From Owenia fusiformis (taxonomy: Eukaryota; Annelida; Polychaeta; Sabellida; Oweniidae): 64,000 bases of DNA. Below are positions 15,001 to 29,800 of this stretch, in pieces (the first letter of the stretch is position 1; each line of letters starts with the position of its first letter). The position numbers were made by a program, and so were the translations under genes. The notes below the pieces were generated by a model. It saw only the letters and a program-made list of their open reading frames with translations, had not been told where the DNA came from and made no database searches. Location: assembly GCA_903813345.2 (NCBI GenBank), contig CAIIXF020000004.1:19440477-19504476 (forward strand). The letters run 5' to 3'.

Positions 15001-18000
15001 TAGGTTCATGCATTCAGTGGCTACGCTAGCTACACTTGCTATGCGGCTATAGAGGGTATAGAGGTAACCTTAGGAGAATGCATGCGGTGGCTACGCTAGC
15101 TACACTTGCTACGCAGCTACATAGGTTCTGGAGGTAAGTCTAGGAGCATGCATGCGGTGGCTACGCTAGCTTCACTCGCTTAGCGGCTACAGGGGTTCTA
15201 TAGGTAAGCCTAGGAGCAGGCATTCGGTGGCTACTCTAGCTACAATGACTACGCTGCTACACAGGATCTGTGCTACACAGGGTCTGGATGTACGCCTAGG
15301 AGCATACATTCAGTGGCTACGCTAGCTACATTGACTATACCACTACAGAGGGTATAGAGGTAACCTTAGGAGAATGCATGCGGTGGCTACGCTAGCTTCA
15401 CTCGCTAAGCGGCTACAGAGGTTCTGTAGGTAAGCCTAGGAGCAGGCATTCGGTGGCTACTCTAACTACACTGACTACGATGTTACACAGGGTCTGGATG
15501 TAAACTTACGAGCATGCATTCAGTGGCTACGCTAGCTTCACTGGCTCAGCGGGTACAGAGGGTATAAAGGTAGCCTTAGGAGCATGCATGCGGTGGTTAC
15601 GCTAGCTACATTCGCTACGCGCATACACAGGGTCTGGATGTAAGCCTAGGAACATGCATTCAGTGGCTACGCTAGCTACACTTACAACGCTGCTACATAG
15701 GTACTGGAGGTAAGCCTAGGAGCAGGAATGCAGTGGCGACTACATGCAAGTATACACTGGATATGCAGAGGGTCTTGATGTAAGCCTAAGAGCATGCATT
15801 TTAGTGGCTACGCCACTACAAAGGGTATAGAGGTAACCTAAGAGCATGCATGCGGTGGCTACGCTATTTACACTAGCAACGCGGCTACAGAGGTTCTTGA
15901 GGTAAGCCTAGGAGCATGCATTCAGTGGCTACGCTAGCTACAATGGCCACACGACTACAGAGGGTATAGAAGTAACCTTAGGTGAATGCATGCTGTGCTT
16001 ACGCTAGCTACACTCACTACGCGATTACGGAGGGTATAGAACCTTTCGAGGCAGCATGTGGTGGCTATGCTAGCTAAACTGGCTACGCAACTACAGAGTG
16101 TATAGAGGTAACATAATGAGTATGCATGCGGTGGCTACGCTAGCTACACTCGCTACGCGACTACTGAGGGTATAAAAGTAACCTTTGGAGGATGCATGCA
16201 GTGGCTACGCTAGCTACACTGTCTACGCCGCTTCAAAGGGTCTGGAAGTAAACTTAGGAGCATGCATTCATTGGCTTCGCTAGCTACACTCGCTACGCGG
16301 TTACAGAGGTTCTTAAGGTAAGCCTAGGAGCAGGCATACACAGGGTCTGGATGTAAGTTAGGAGCATGCATTCAGTGGCTACGCTAGCTACACTGGCTAC
16401 GCCACTACAGAGGGTATACAGGTAACTAAGGAGCATGCATGCGGTTACTACGCTAGCTACACTGGCTACGCGGCTACAGAGGTTCTTGAGGTAAGCCTAG
16501 GAGCAGGCGTTCGGAGGCTACTCTAGCTACTAGATTACGCTGCTACACAGGGTCTAGATGTAAGCCTAGGAGCATGAATTCAGTTGCTATGGTAGCTACT
16601 CTGACTACGCTGCTACACAGGGTCTGGATGTAAGCCTAGGAGCATTCATTCACTAGCTACGCTAGCTACACTGGCTACGCCACTACAGAGGGTATACAGG
16701 TAAACTAAGAGCATGCATGCGGTGACTACGCTAGCTACACTCGCTACGCGGTTACAGAGGTTCTTGAGGTCGTTTGGAGGCTACTCTAGCTACTAGATTT
16801 CGCTGCTACACAGGGTCTAGATGTAAGCCTAGGTGCATGCATTCGGTGGCTACTCTAGCTACACTGACTACGATGCCACACAGGGTCTGGATGTAAGCTT
16901 ATGAGCATTCATTCAGTGGCTACGCTAGCTTCACTGGCTACGCGGGTACAGAGGGTAAAGACGTAACCTAAGGAGCATGCATGAGGTGGCTACGCTAGGT
17001 ACACTCGCTACGCGGCTACAGAGGTTCTTGAGGTAAACCTAGGAGCAGGCGTTCGGAGGCTACACTAGCTACTAGACTACGCTGCTACACAGGGTCTATA
17101 TGTAAGCCTAGGATGGTAACCTAATGAGTATGCTCTGACTACGCTACTACACAGGGTCTGAATGTAAGCCTAGGAGCATGCATTCAGTGGCTACGCTAGC
17201 TACATTGGCTATACCACTACGGAGGGTATAGAGGTAACCTAAGGAGCATGCATGCGGTGGCTACGCTAGCTACACTGACTACGCTGCTAAACAGGGTCTG
17301 GATGTAAGCTTATGAGCATGCATTCAGTGGCCACGCTAGCTTCACTGACTACGCAGCTACACAGGGTCTGGATGTAAGCCTAGGAGCATGCATTCAGTTG
17401 CTACGCTAGCTACACTAGCTACGCGGCTTAAAAGGGTCTGGATGTAAGCCTAGGAGCATGCATTAAGTGGCTACGCTAGCTACACTGACTACGCTGCTAT
17501 GGTGGTACACAGGGTCTGGATGTAAGCCTAGGAGCATGCATTCAGTGGCTACGCTAGCTACACTTGCTATGCGGCTATAGAGGGTATAGAGGTAACATTA
17601 AGCGAATGCATGCTGTGCCTACGCTAGCTACACTCGCTACGCGACTACAGAGGGTATAGAACCTTTGGAGGCAGCATATGGTGGCTACGCTAGCTACACT
17701 GGCTACGCCACTACAGAATGTATAGAGGTAACCTAATGAGTATGCATGCGTTAGCGACGCTAGCTAAACTGGCTACGCGGCTACAGAAGTTCAGTGGCTA
17801 GCTACACTGACTACGCTGCTACACAGGGTCTGGTTGTAAGCCTAGGAGCATGCATTAAGTGGCTCAGCTACTACTTGGGTATAGAGGTAACCTAAGGAGC
17901 ATGAATGCGGTGGCTACGCTAGCTTCACACGCTTAGCGGCTACAGAGGTTCTGTAGGTAAGCCTAGGAGCAGGCATTCGGTTGCTACTCTAGCTACACCG

Positions 18001-21000
18001 ACTACGATGCTACACAGGGTCTGGATGTTAGCTTATAAGCATGCATTCAGTGGCCACGCTAGCTTCACTGACTACGCAGCTACACAGGGTCTGGATGTAA
18101 GCCTAGGAGCATGCATTCAGTTGCTACGGTAGCTACTCTGACTACGCTGCTACACAGGGTCTGGATGTAAGCCTAGGAGCATGCATTAAGTGGCTACGCT
18201 AGCTATACTGGCTACGCCACTACGGGAGTCATACGGATAAACTAAGGAGCATGCATGCGGTGTCTACGCTAGCTATACTCCCTACGCGGCTACATAGGTT
18301 CTGGAGGTAAGCCTAGGAGCATGCATTTAGTGGCTAAGCAACTACTTGGGTATAGAGGTAACCTAAGGAGCATGCATGCGGTGGCTACGCTAGCTACACT
18401 AGCTACGCAGCTAAACAGGGTCTGGATGTAAGCCTAGGAGCATGCATTCAGTGGCTAGCTAGCTAAACTGGCTACGCGACTACAGAGGGTATAGAACCTT
18501 TGGAGGCAGCATGTGGTGGCTACGCTAGCTACACTGGCTACGCTACTACAGAATGTATAGAGGTAACCTAATGAGTATGCATGCGGTGGCTACGCTAGCT
18601 ACACTCGCTACGCGACTACTGAGGGTATAGAAGTAACCTTTGGAGCATGCATGCAGTGGCTACGCTAGCTACAGTGTCTACGCCGCTACAAAGGGTTTGG
18701 AAGTAAGCTTAGGAGCATGCATTCATTGGCTACGCAAGCTACACTGGCTACGCCACTACAGAATGTATAAAGGTGGCGGTGGCTACGCTAGCTAAACTCG
18801 CTACGCTGTTACAGAGGTTCTTAAGGTAAGCCTAGGAGCAGGCATTCGGAGGCTACTCTAGCTACTCTGACTACGCTACTACACAGGGTCTGGATGTAAC
18901 TTAAGAGCATGCATTCAGTGGCTACGCTAGCTACACTGGCTACGCCACTACAGAGGGTATACAGGTAAACTAAGGAGCATGCATGCGCTGACTACGCTAG
19001 CTAAACTACACTCGCTACGCTGCTACAGAGGTTCTTGAGGTAAGCCTAGGAGCAGGCGTTCGAAGGCTACTCTAGCAACTAGACCACGCTGCTACACAGG
19101 GTCTAGATGTAAGCCTAGGAGCATGCATTCAGTTGCTACGGTAGCTACTCTGACTACGCTGCCACAAAGGGTCTGGAAGTAAGCTTAGAAGCATGCATTC
19201 GGTGGCTACGCTAGCTACACTGACTACGCTGCTACACAGGGTCTTGATGAAAGCCCAGGAGCATACATTCGGTGGCTACGCTAGCTACACTGACTACGCT
19301 GCTACACAGGGTCTGGATGTAAGCCTAGGAGCAGGCATTCAGTAGCTACGCTAGGTACACTGGCTACACCACTACAGAGGGTATAGAGGTAACCTAAGGA
19401 GCATGCATGCGATGGCTACGCTAGCTACACTCGCTACGCGCATACACAGGGTCTGGATGTAAGCCTAGGAGCATGCATTCGGTGGTTACGCTAGCTACAC
19501 TGACTACGCTGCTATACAGGGTCTGGAGCATGGGAGCATGCATGCATTCGGTGGCTACACTAGCTACATTGGCTATACCACGACGGAGGGTATAGAGGTA
19601 ACCTAAGGAGCATGCATGCGGTGGCTACGCTAGCTACACTAGCTACGCGGCTTAAAAGGGTCTGGATGTAAGCCTAGGAGCATGCATTCAGTGGCTACGC
19701 TAGCTACACTGACTAAGCTGCTATGGTGGTACACAGGGTCTGGATGTAAGCCTAGGTTCATGCATTCAGTGGCTACGCTAACTACACTTGCTATGCGGCT
19801 ATAGAGGGTATAGAGGTAACCTTAGGTGAATGCATGCTGTGCCTACGCTAGCTACACTCGCTACGCAACTATAGAGGGTATAGAACCTTTGGAGGCAGCA
19901 TGTGGTGGCTACGCTAGCTACACCGGCTACGCCACTTTAGAGTGTATAGAGGTAACCTAATGAGTATGCATGCGGTGGCTACGCTAGCTACACTCGCTAC
20001 GCGACTACTGAGGGTATAGAAGTAACCTTTGGAGCATGCATGCAGTGGCTACGCTAGCTACACTGTCTACGCCGCTACAAAGGGTCTGGAAGTAAGCTTA
20101 GGAGCATGCATTCATTGGCTACGCAAGCTACACTGGCTTACGCCACTAGAGAGGGTATACAGGTAAACTAAGGAGCATGCATGCGCTGACTACGCTAGCT
20201 AAACTGGCTACGTGACTACAGAGGTTCTTGAGGCAAGCCTAGGAGCAGGCGTTCGGAGGCTACTCTAGCTACTAGACTACGCTGCTACACAGGGTCTAGA
20301 TGTAAGCCTAGGAGCATGCATTCAGTGGCTACACTAGCTACATTGGATATACCACGACGGAGGGTATAGAGGTAACCTAAGGACCATGCATGCGGTGGCT
20401 ACGCTAGCTACACTAGCTACGCAGCTAAACAGGGTCTGGATGTAAGCCTAGGAGCATGCATTCAGTGGCTAGCTACACTGACTACGCTGCTACACAGGGT
20501 CTGGATGTAAGCCTAGGAGCATGCATTCAGTGGCTACGCTAGCTACACTGACTACGCTGCTATGGTGGTACACAGGGTCTGGATGTAAGCCTAGGTTCAT
20601 GCATTCAGTGGCTACGCTAGCTACACTGACTACGCTGCTATGGTGGTACACAGGGTCTGGATGTAAGCCTAGGTTCATGCATTCAGTGGCTACGCTAGCT
20701 ACACTTGCTATGCGGCTATAGAGGGTATAGAGGTAACCTTAGGAGAATGCATGCGGTGGCTACGCTAGCTACACTCGCTACGCAGCTACATAGGTTCTGG
20801 AGGTAAGTCTAGGAGCATGCATGCGGTGGCTACGCTAGCTTCACTCGCTTAGCGGCTACAGGGGTTCTATAGGTAAGCCTAGGAGCAGGCATTCGGTGGC
20901 TACTCTAGCTACAATGACTACGCTGCTACACAGGATCTGTGCTACACAGGGTCTGGATGTACGCCTAGGAGCATACATTCAGTGGCTACGCTAGCTACAT

Positions 21001-22902
21001 TGACTATACCACTACAGAGGGTATAGAGGTAACCTTAGGAGAATGCATGCGGTGGCTACGCTAGCTTCACTCGCTAAGCGGCTACAGAGGTTCTGTAGGT
21101 AAGCCTAGGAGCAGGCATTCGGTGGCTACTCTAACTACACTGACTACGATGTTACACAGGGTCTGGATGTAAGCTTACGAGCATGCATTCAGTGGCTACG
21201 CTAGCTTCACTGGCTCAGCGGGTACAGAGGGTATAAAGGTAGCCTTAGGAGCATGCATGCGGTGGTTACGCTAGCTACATTCGCTACGCGCATACACAGG
21301 GTCTGGATGTAAGCCTAGGAACATGCATTCAGTGGCTACGCTAGCTACACTTACAACGCTGCTACATAGGTACTGGAGGTAAGCCTAGGAGCAGGAATGC
21401 AGTGGCGAATACATGCAAGTATACACTGGATATGCAGAGGGTCTTGATGTAAGCCTAAGAGCATGCATTTTAGTGGTTACGCCACTACAAAGGGTATAGA
21501 GGTAACCTAAGAGCATGCATGCGGTGGCTACGCTATTTACACTAGCAACGCGGCTACAGAGGTTCTTGAGGTAAGCCTAGGAGCATGCATTCAGTGGCTA
21601 CGCTAGCTACAATGGCCACACGACTACAGAGGGTATAGAAGTAACCTTAGGTTAATGCATGCTGTGCCTACGCTAGCTACACTCACTACGCGATTACGGA
21701 GGGTATAGAACCTTTCGAGGCAGCATGTGGTGGCTACGCTAGCTAAACTGGCTACGCAACTACAGAGTGTATAGAGGTAACATAATGAGTATGCATGCGG
21801 TGGCTACGCTAGCTACACTCGCTACGCGACTACTGAGGGTATAAAAGTAACCTTTGGAGGATGCATGCAGTGGCTACGCTAGCTACACTGTCTACGCCGC
21901 TTCAAAGGGTCTGGAAGTAAACTTAGGAGCATGCATTCATTGGCTTCGCTAGCTACACTCGCTACGCGGTTACAGAGGTTCTTAAGGTAAGCCTAGGAGC
22001 AGGCATACACAGGGTCTGGATGTAAGTTAGGAGCATGCATTCAGTGGCTACGCTAGCTACACTGGCTACGCCACTACAGAGGGTATACAGGTAACTAAGG
22101 AGCATGCATGCGGTTACTACGCTAGCTACACTGGCTACGCGGCTACAGAGGTTCTTAAGGTAAGCCTAGGAGCAGGCGTTCGGAGGCTACTCTAGCTACT
22201 AGATTACGCTGCTACACAGGGTCTAGATGTAAGCCTATGAGCATGAATTCAGTTGCTATGGTAGCTACTCTGACTACGCTGCTACACAGGGTCTGGATGT
22301 AAGCCTAGGAGCATTCATTCACTAGCTACGCTAGCTACACTGGCTACGCCACTACAGAGGGTATACAGGTAAACTAAGAGCATGCATGCGGTGACTACGC
22401 TAGCTACACTCGCTACGCGGTTACAGAGGTTCTTGAGGTCGTTTGGAGGCTACTCTAGCTACTAGATTTCGCTGCTACACAGGGTCTAGATGTAAGCCTA
22501 GGTGCATGCATTCGGTGGCTACTCTAGCTACACTGACTACGATGCCACACAGGGTCTGGATGTAAGCTTATGAGCATTCATTCAGTGGCTACGCTAGCTT
22601 CACTGGCTACGCGGGTACAGAGGGTAAAGAGGTAACCTAAGGAGCATGCATGAGGTGGCTACGCTAGGTACACTCGCTACGCGGCTACAGAGGTTCTTGA
22701 GGTAAACCTAGGAGCAGGCGTTCGGAGGCTACACTAGCTACTAGACTACGCTGCTACACAGGGTCTATATGTAAGCCTAGGATGGTAACCTAATGAGTAT
22801 GCTCTGACTACGCTACTACACAGGGTCTGGATGTAAGCCTAGGAGCATGCATTCAGTGGCTACGCTAGCTACATTGGCTATACCACTACGGAGGGTATAG
22901 AG
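1..22902. repeat. 70-bp satellite with 5.67-kb higher-order repeat, left part
   Basis: Head-to-tail monomers of about 70 bp, with some 78-bp variants carrying an extra TGGTGGTA-like insertion. Each monomer carries palindromic hexamers such as GCTAGC, CCTAGG and GCATGC. Neighbouring monomers diverge clearly, but monomers about 5,670 bp apart are nearly identical, so the homogenised unit is a higher-order repeat of about 81 monomers. A pair of 78-bp variants recurs at 1188, 6859, 14852 and 20521; the spacings are 5671, 7993 and 5669. The short open frames here are repeat artefacts: the same peptide recurs in every copy, on both strands. No gene is present. Whether this is centromeric, subtelomeric or interstitial cannot be told from sequence. 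Confidence 0.95.
12360..14851. repeat. Rearranged segment in HOR copy 2
   Basis: This copy is about 2,322 bp (about 33 monomers) longer than the others. Reading along it, 12,360-12,645 matches the type seen at 890-1175. It then jumps near 12,650 to the type at 6,411-6,660, near 12,900 to the type at 2,270-3,480, and near 14,160 to the type at 6,020 onward. A further join is near 14,275. All junctions fall inside monomers in register. This fits unequal exchange or gene conversion between array copies; an assembly chimera is the alternative. Confidence 0.75.
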
Positions 22903-23801
22903 TAGAGGTGTCAAGTATTAACCGGTTAACCGGTTAACCGCCGATAATGCCTTGACCGGTCTGTGTTTTTATGGGTGGTTAGTTGACCGTGTATAATACT
23001 GTTATTTCCCGCGCTTATATTGCATGCTAATCTGTTTTGTTTTAAAGTGTCAGTTTCACGTAACCTACTCACACATGTCATAAGTCCTATAACTCCTAAC
23101 ACATCCAATCAGCAACTTTAATCCCTGTCACATTGCTTTCTCGCGCTAACTTTTTATGTTAATCTGTTTGTTTTTCAAGCGTCAGTTTCATGTGAGCTAC
23201 TCATACATGTGATAGGTTCGATAACTCCTTACAAACATTCAATCAGCAACTTTAAATCCCTGCCACATTGCTTTCCAACGCTTTCTTTGCATGTTAATCT
23301 GTTTGTTTTTCAAGTGTCAGCCATGTGTAATCAACTCATAGGCCAGATAATTCCTTTAATTTTACATCTTGCAAAACAATTTATTAATAAATAAATGCAT
23401 TTTTTAATTCGTCAGTTTTGTGATTATTGTTGTCTATCAACGTCGCCAAAATGTCAAAGGTCAAAGCCTCGCTTTGGTAGTGAGAAAATTAAAATTAAAA
23501 TAAACACTAATCAGCTGCAATTCTCGTTGTTACGATGCGTTCGTGGAGATTCCAAGGGTAAACCAGTGTGGTAAGTAATTTAGAGGTAGTCAGGTAGTGT
23601 ATGAAGAGAATAGAGTAAAGCTTGACGAACGTAAAAAATAAACGCCGATATATCATTTTTGCAATTTGTTCAACTTTCAAGATCGAAGATGAAGATTTCA
23701 TCTGAAATTATCAGTTCAAATTTCCCGCCGGTTAACCGACTTTAACCGGTAAAAACACCCGGTTAACCGGTTAATGCTCAAGCAGTTAATTGACACCACT
23801 A
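22903..23801 (-). mobile_element. Non-autonomous hAT-type DNA transposon, complete copy
   Basis: An 899-bp insertion in the satellite. The ends read TAGAGGTGTCAA and, reversed, TAGTGGTGTCAA. Both are flanked by the 8-bp duplication GTATAGAG (22895-22902 and 23802-23809). An 8-bp duplication with TAG-G termini fits the hAT superfamily. Subterminal regions are packed with the palindromic motif TTAACCGG, possible transposase sites. The interior has about 2.4 tandem copies of a 134-bp block starting near 23,023, 23,156 and 23,291. No transposase is visible; the short open frames look fortuitous. Empty sites survive at the matching place in other satellite copies (3561, 9233, 17226, 29689). Strand is set arbitrarily, taking the TAGTGG end as 5'. 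Confidence 0.88.
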
Positions 23802-26800
23802 GTATAGAGGTAACCTAAGGAGCATGCATGCGGTGGCTACGCTAGCTACACTGACTACGCTGCTAAACAGGGTCTGGATGTAAGCTTATAAGCATGCATT
23901 CAGTGGCCACGCTAGCTTCACTGACTACGCAGCTACACAGGGTCTGGATGTAAGCCTAGGAGCATGCATTCAGTTGCTACGCTAGCTACACTAGCTACGC
24001 GGCTTAAAAGGGTCTGGATGTAAGCCTAGGAGCATGCATTAAGTGGCTACGCTAGCTACACTGACTACGCTGCTATGGTGGTAAACAGGGTCTGGATGTA
24101 AGCTTATAAGCATGCATTCAGTGGCCACGCTAGCTTCACTGACTACGCAGCTACACAGGGTCTGGATGTAAGCCTAGGAGCATGCATTCAGTTGCTACGC
24201 TAGCTACACTAGCTACGCGGCTTAAAAGGGTCTGGATGTAAGCCTAGGAGCATGCATTAAGTGGCTACGCTAGCTACACTGACTACGCTGCTATGGTGGT
24301 ACACAGGGTCTGGATGTAAGCCTAGGAGCATGCATTCAGTGGCTACGCTAGCTACACTTGCTATGCGGCTATAGAGGGTATAGAGGTAACCTTAAGCGAA
24401 TGCATGCTGTGCCTACGCTAGCTACACTCGCTACGCGACTACAGAGGGTATAGAACCTTTGGAGGCAGCATATGGTGGCTACGCTAGCTACACTGGCTAC
24501 GCCACTACAGAATGTATAGAGGTAACCTAATGAGTATGCATGCGTTAGCGACGCTAGCTAAACTGGCTACGCGGCTACAGAAGTTCAGTGGCTAGCTACA
24601 CTGACTACGCTGCTACACAGGGTCTGGTTGTAAGCCTAGGAGCATGCATTAAGTGGCTCAGCTACTACTTGGGTATAGAGGTAACCTAAGGAGCATGAAT
24701 GCGGTGGCTACGCTAGCTTCACACGCTTAGCGGCTACAGAGGTTCTGTAGGTAAGCCTAGGAGCAGGCATTCGGTTGCTATTCTAGCTACACCGACTACG
24801 ATGCTACACAGGGTCTGGATGTTAGCTTATAAGCATGCATTCAGTGGCCACGCTAGCTTCACTGACTACGCAGCTACACAGGGTCTGGATGTAAGCCTAG
24901 GAGCATGCATTCAGTTGCTACGGTAGCTACTCTGACTACGCTGCTACACAGGGTCTGGATGTAAGCCTAGGAGCATGCATTAAGTGGCTACGCTAGCTAT
25001 ACTGGCTACGCCACTACGGGGGGTATACGGATAAACTAAGGAGCATGCATGCGGTGTCTACGCTAGCTATACTCCCTACGCGGCTACATAGGTTCTGGAG
25101 GTAAGCCTAGGAGCATGCATTTAGTGGCTAAGTAACTACTTGGGTATAGAGGTAACCTAAGGAGCATGCATGCGGTGGCTACGCTAGCTACACTAGCTAC
25201 GCAGCTAAACAGGGTCTGGATGTAAGCCTAGGAGCATGCATTCAGTGGCTAGCTAGCTAAACCGGCTACGCGACTACAGAGGGTATAGAACCTTTGGAGG
25301 CAGCATGTGGTGGCTACGCTAGCTACACTGGCTACGCCACTACAGAATGTATAGAGGTAACCTAATGAGTATGCATGCGGTGGCTACGCTAGCTACACTC
25401 GCTACGCGACTACTGAGGGTATAGAAGTAACCTTTGGAGCATGCATGCAGTGGCTACGCTAGCTACAGTGTCTACGCCGCTACAAAGGGTTTGGAAGTAA
25501 GCTTAGGAGCATGCATTCATTGGCTACGCAAGCTACACTGGCTACGCCACTACAGAATGTATAAAGGTGGCGGTGGCTACGCTAGCTAAACTCGCTACGC
25601 TGTTACAGAGGTTCTTAAGGTAAGCCTAGGAGCAGGCATTCGGAGGCTACTCTAGCTACTCTGACTACGCTACTACACAGGGTCTGGATGTAACTTAAGA
25701 GCATGCATTCAGTGGCTACGCTAGCTACACTGGCTACGCCACTACAGAGGGTATACAGGTAAACTAAGGAGCATGCATGCGCTGACTACGCTAGCTAAAC
25801 TACACTCGCTACGCTGCTACAGAGGTTCTTGAGGTAAGCCTAGGAGCAGGCGTTCGGAGGCTACTCTAGCAACTAGACCACGCTGCTACACAGGGTCTAG
25901 ATGTAAGCCTAGGAGCATGCATTCAGTTGCTACGGTAGCTACTCTGACTACGCTGCCACAAAGGGTCTGGAAGTAAGCTTAGAAGCATGCATTCGGTGGC
26001 TACGCTAGCTACACTGACTACGCTGCTACACAGGGTCTTGATGAAAGCCCAGGAGCATGCATTCGGTGGCTACGCTAGCTACACTGACTACGCTGCTACA
26101 CAGGGTCTGGATGTAAGCCTAGGAGCAGGCATTCAGTAGCTACGCTAGGTACACTGGCTACACCACTACAGAGGGTATAGAGGTAACCTAAGGAGCATGC
26201 ATGCGATGGCTACGCTAGCTACACTCGCTACGCGCATACACAGGGTCTGGATGTAAGCCTAGGAGCATGCATTCGGTGGTTACGCTAGCTACACTGACTA
26301 CGCTGCTACACAGGGTCTGGAGCATGGGAGCATGCATGCATTCGGTGGCTACACTAGCTACATTGGCTATACCACGACGGAGGGTATAGAGGTAACCTAA
26401 GGAGCATGCATGCGGTGGCTACGCTAGCTACACTAGCTACGCGGCTTAAAAAGGTCTGGATGTAAGCCTAGGAGCATGCATTCAGTGGCTACGCTAGCTA
26501 CACTGACTAAGCTGCTATGGTGGTACACAGGGTCTGGATGTAAGCCTAGGTTCATGCATTCAGTGGCTACGCTAACTACACTTGCTATGCGGCTATAGAG
26601 GGTATAGAGGTAACCTTAGGTGAATGCATGCTGTGCCTACGCTAGCTACACTCGCTACGCAACTATAGAGGGTATAGAACCTTTGGAGGCAGCATGTGGT
26701 GGCTACGCTAGCTACACCGGCTACGCCACTTTAGAGTGTATAGAGGTAACCTAATGAGTATGCATGCGGTGGCTACGCTAGCTACACTCGCTACGCGACT

Positions 26801-29800
26801 ACTGAGGGTATAGAAGTAACCTTTGGAGCATGCATGCAGTGGCTACGCTAGCTACACTGTCTACGCCGCTACAAAGGGTCTGGAAGTAAGCTTAGGAGCA
26901 TGCATTCATTGGCTACGCAAGCTACACTGGCTTACGCCACTAAAGAGGGTATACAGGTAAACTAAGGAGCATGCATGCGCTGACTACGCTAGCTAAACTG
27001 GCTACGTGACTACAGAGGTTCTTGAGGCAAGCCTAGGAGCAGGCGTTCGGAGGCTACTCTAGCTACTAGACTACGCTGCTACACAGGGTCTAGATGTAAG
27101 CCTAGGAGCATGCATTCAGTGGCTACACTAGCTACATTGGATATACCACGACGGAGGGTATAGAGGTAACCTAAGGACCATGCATGCGGTGGCTACGCTA
27201 GCTACACTAGCTACGCAGCTAAACAGGGTCTGGATGTAAGCCTAGGAGCATGCATTCAGTGGCTAGCTACACTGACTACGCTGCTACACAGGGTCTGGAT
27301 GTAAGCCTAGGAGCATGCATTCAGTGGCTACGCTAACTACACTGACTACGCTGCTATGGTGGTACACAGGGTCTGGATGTAAGCCTAGGTTCATGCATTC
27401 AGTGGCTACGCTAGCTACACTGACTACGCTGCTATGGTGGTACACAGGGTCTGGATGTAAGCCTAGGTTCATGCATTCAGTGGCTACGCTAGCTACACTT
27501 GCTATGCGGCTATAGAGGGTATAGAGGTAACCTTAGGAGAATGCATGCGGTGGCTACGCTAGCTACACTCGCTACGCAGCTACATAGGTTCTGGAGGTAA
27601 GTCTAGGAGCATGCATGCGGTGGCTACGCTAGCTTCACTCGCTTAGCGGCTACAGGGGTTCTATAGGTAAGCCTAGGAGCAGGCATTCGGTGGCTACTCT
27701 AGCTACAATGACTACGCTGCTACACAGGATCTGTGCTACACAGGGTCTGGATGTACGCCTAGGAGCATACATTCAGTGGCTACGCTAGCTACATTGACTA
27801 TACCACTACAGAGGGTATAGAGGTAACCTTAGGAGAATGCATGCGGTGGCTACGCTAGCTTCACTCGCTAAGCGGCTACAGAGGTTCTGTAGGTAAGCCT
27901 AGGAGCAGGCATTCGGTGGCTACTCTAACTACACTGACTACGATGTTACACAGGGTCTGGATGTAAGCTTACGAGCATGCATTCAGTGGCTACGCTAGCT
28001 TCACTGGCTCAGCGGGTACAGAGGGTATAAAGGTAGCCTTAGGAGCATGCATGCGGTGGTTACGCTAGCTACATTCGCTACGCGCATACACAGGGTCTGG
28101 ATGTAAGCCTAGGAACATGCATTCAGTGGCTACGCTAGCTACACTTACAACGCTGCTACATAGGTACTGGAGGTAAGCCTAGGAGCAGGAATGCAGTGGC
28201 GACTACATGCAAGTATACACTGGATATGCAGATGGTCTTGATGTAAGCCTAAGAGCATGCATTTTAGTGGCTACGCCACTACAAAGGGTATAGAGGTAAC
28301 CTAAGAGCATGCATGCGGTGGCTACGCTATTTACACTAGCAACGCGGCTACAGAGGTTCTTGAGGTAAGCCTAGGAGCATGCATTCAGTGGCTACGCTAG
28401 CTACAATGGCCACACGACTACAGAGGGTATAGAAGTAACCTTAGGTGAATGCATGCTGTGCCTACGCTAGCTACACTCACTACGCGATTACGGAGGGTAT
28501 AGAACCTTTCGAGGCAGCATGTGGTGGCTACGCTAGCTAAACTGGCTACGCAACTACAGAGTGTATAGAGGTAACATAATGAGTATGCATGCGGTGGCTA
28601 CGCTAGCTACACTCGCTACGCGACTACTGAGGGTATAAAAGTAACCTTTGGAGGATGCATGCAGTGGCTACGCTAGCTACACTGTCTACGCCGCTTCAAA
28701 GGGTCTGGAAGTAAACTTAGGAGCATGCATTCATTGGCTTCGCTAGGTACACTCGCTACGCGGTTACAGAGGTTCTTAAGGTAAGCCTAGGAGCAGGCAT
28801 ACACAGGGTCTGGATGTAAGTTAGGAGCATGCATTCAGTGGCTACGCTAGCTACACTGGCTACGCCACTACAGAGGGTATACAGGTAACTAAGGAGCATG
28901 CATGCGGTTACTACGCTAGCTACACTGGCTACGCGGCTACAGAGGTTCTTGTGGTAAGCCTAGGAGCAGGCGTTCGGAGGCTACTCTAGCTACTAGATTA
29001 CGCTGCTACACAGGGTCTAGATGTAAGCCTAGGAGCATGAATTCAGTTGCTATGGTAGCTACTCTGACTACGCTGCTACACAGGGTCTGGATGTAAGCCT
29101 AGGAGCATTCATTCACTAGCTACGCTAGCTACACTGGCTACGCCACTACAGAGGGTATACAGGTAAACTAAGAGCATGCATGCGGTGACTACGCTAGCTA
29201 CACTCGCTACGCGGTTACAGAGGTTCTTGAGGTCGTTTGGAGGCTACTCTAGCTACTAGATTTCGCTGCTACACAGGGTCTAGATGTAAGCCTAGGTGCA
29301 TGCATTCGGTGGCTACTCTAGCTACACTGACTACGATGCCACACAGGGTCTGGATGTAAGCTTATGTGCATTCATTCAGTGGCTACGCTAGCTTCACTGG
29401 CTACGCGGGTACAGAGGGTAAAGAGGTAACCTAAGGAGCATGCATGAGGTGGCTACGCTAGGTACCCTCGCTACGCGGCTACAGAGGTTCTTGAGGTAAA
29501 CCTAGGAGCAGGCGTTCGGAGGCTACACTAGCTACTAGACTACGCTGCTACACAGGGTCTATATGTAAGCCTAGGATGGTAACCTAATGAGTATGCTCTG
29601 ACTACGCTACTACACAGGGTCTGGATGTAAGCCTAGGAGCATGCATTCAGTGGCTACTCTAGCTACATTGGCTATACCACTACGGAGGGTATAGAGGTAA
29701 CCTAAGGAGCATGCATGCGGTGGCTACGCTAGCTACACTGACTACGCTGCTAAACAGGGTCTGGATGTAAGCTTATAAGCATGCATTCAGTGGCCACGCT

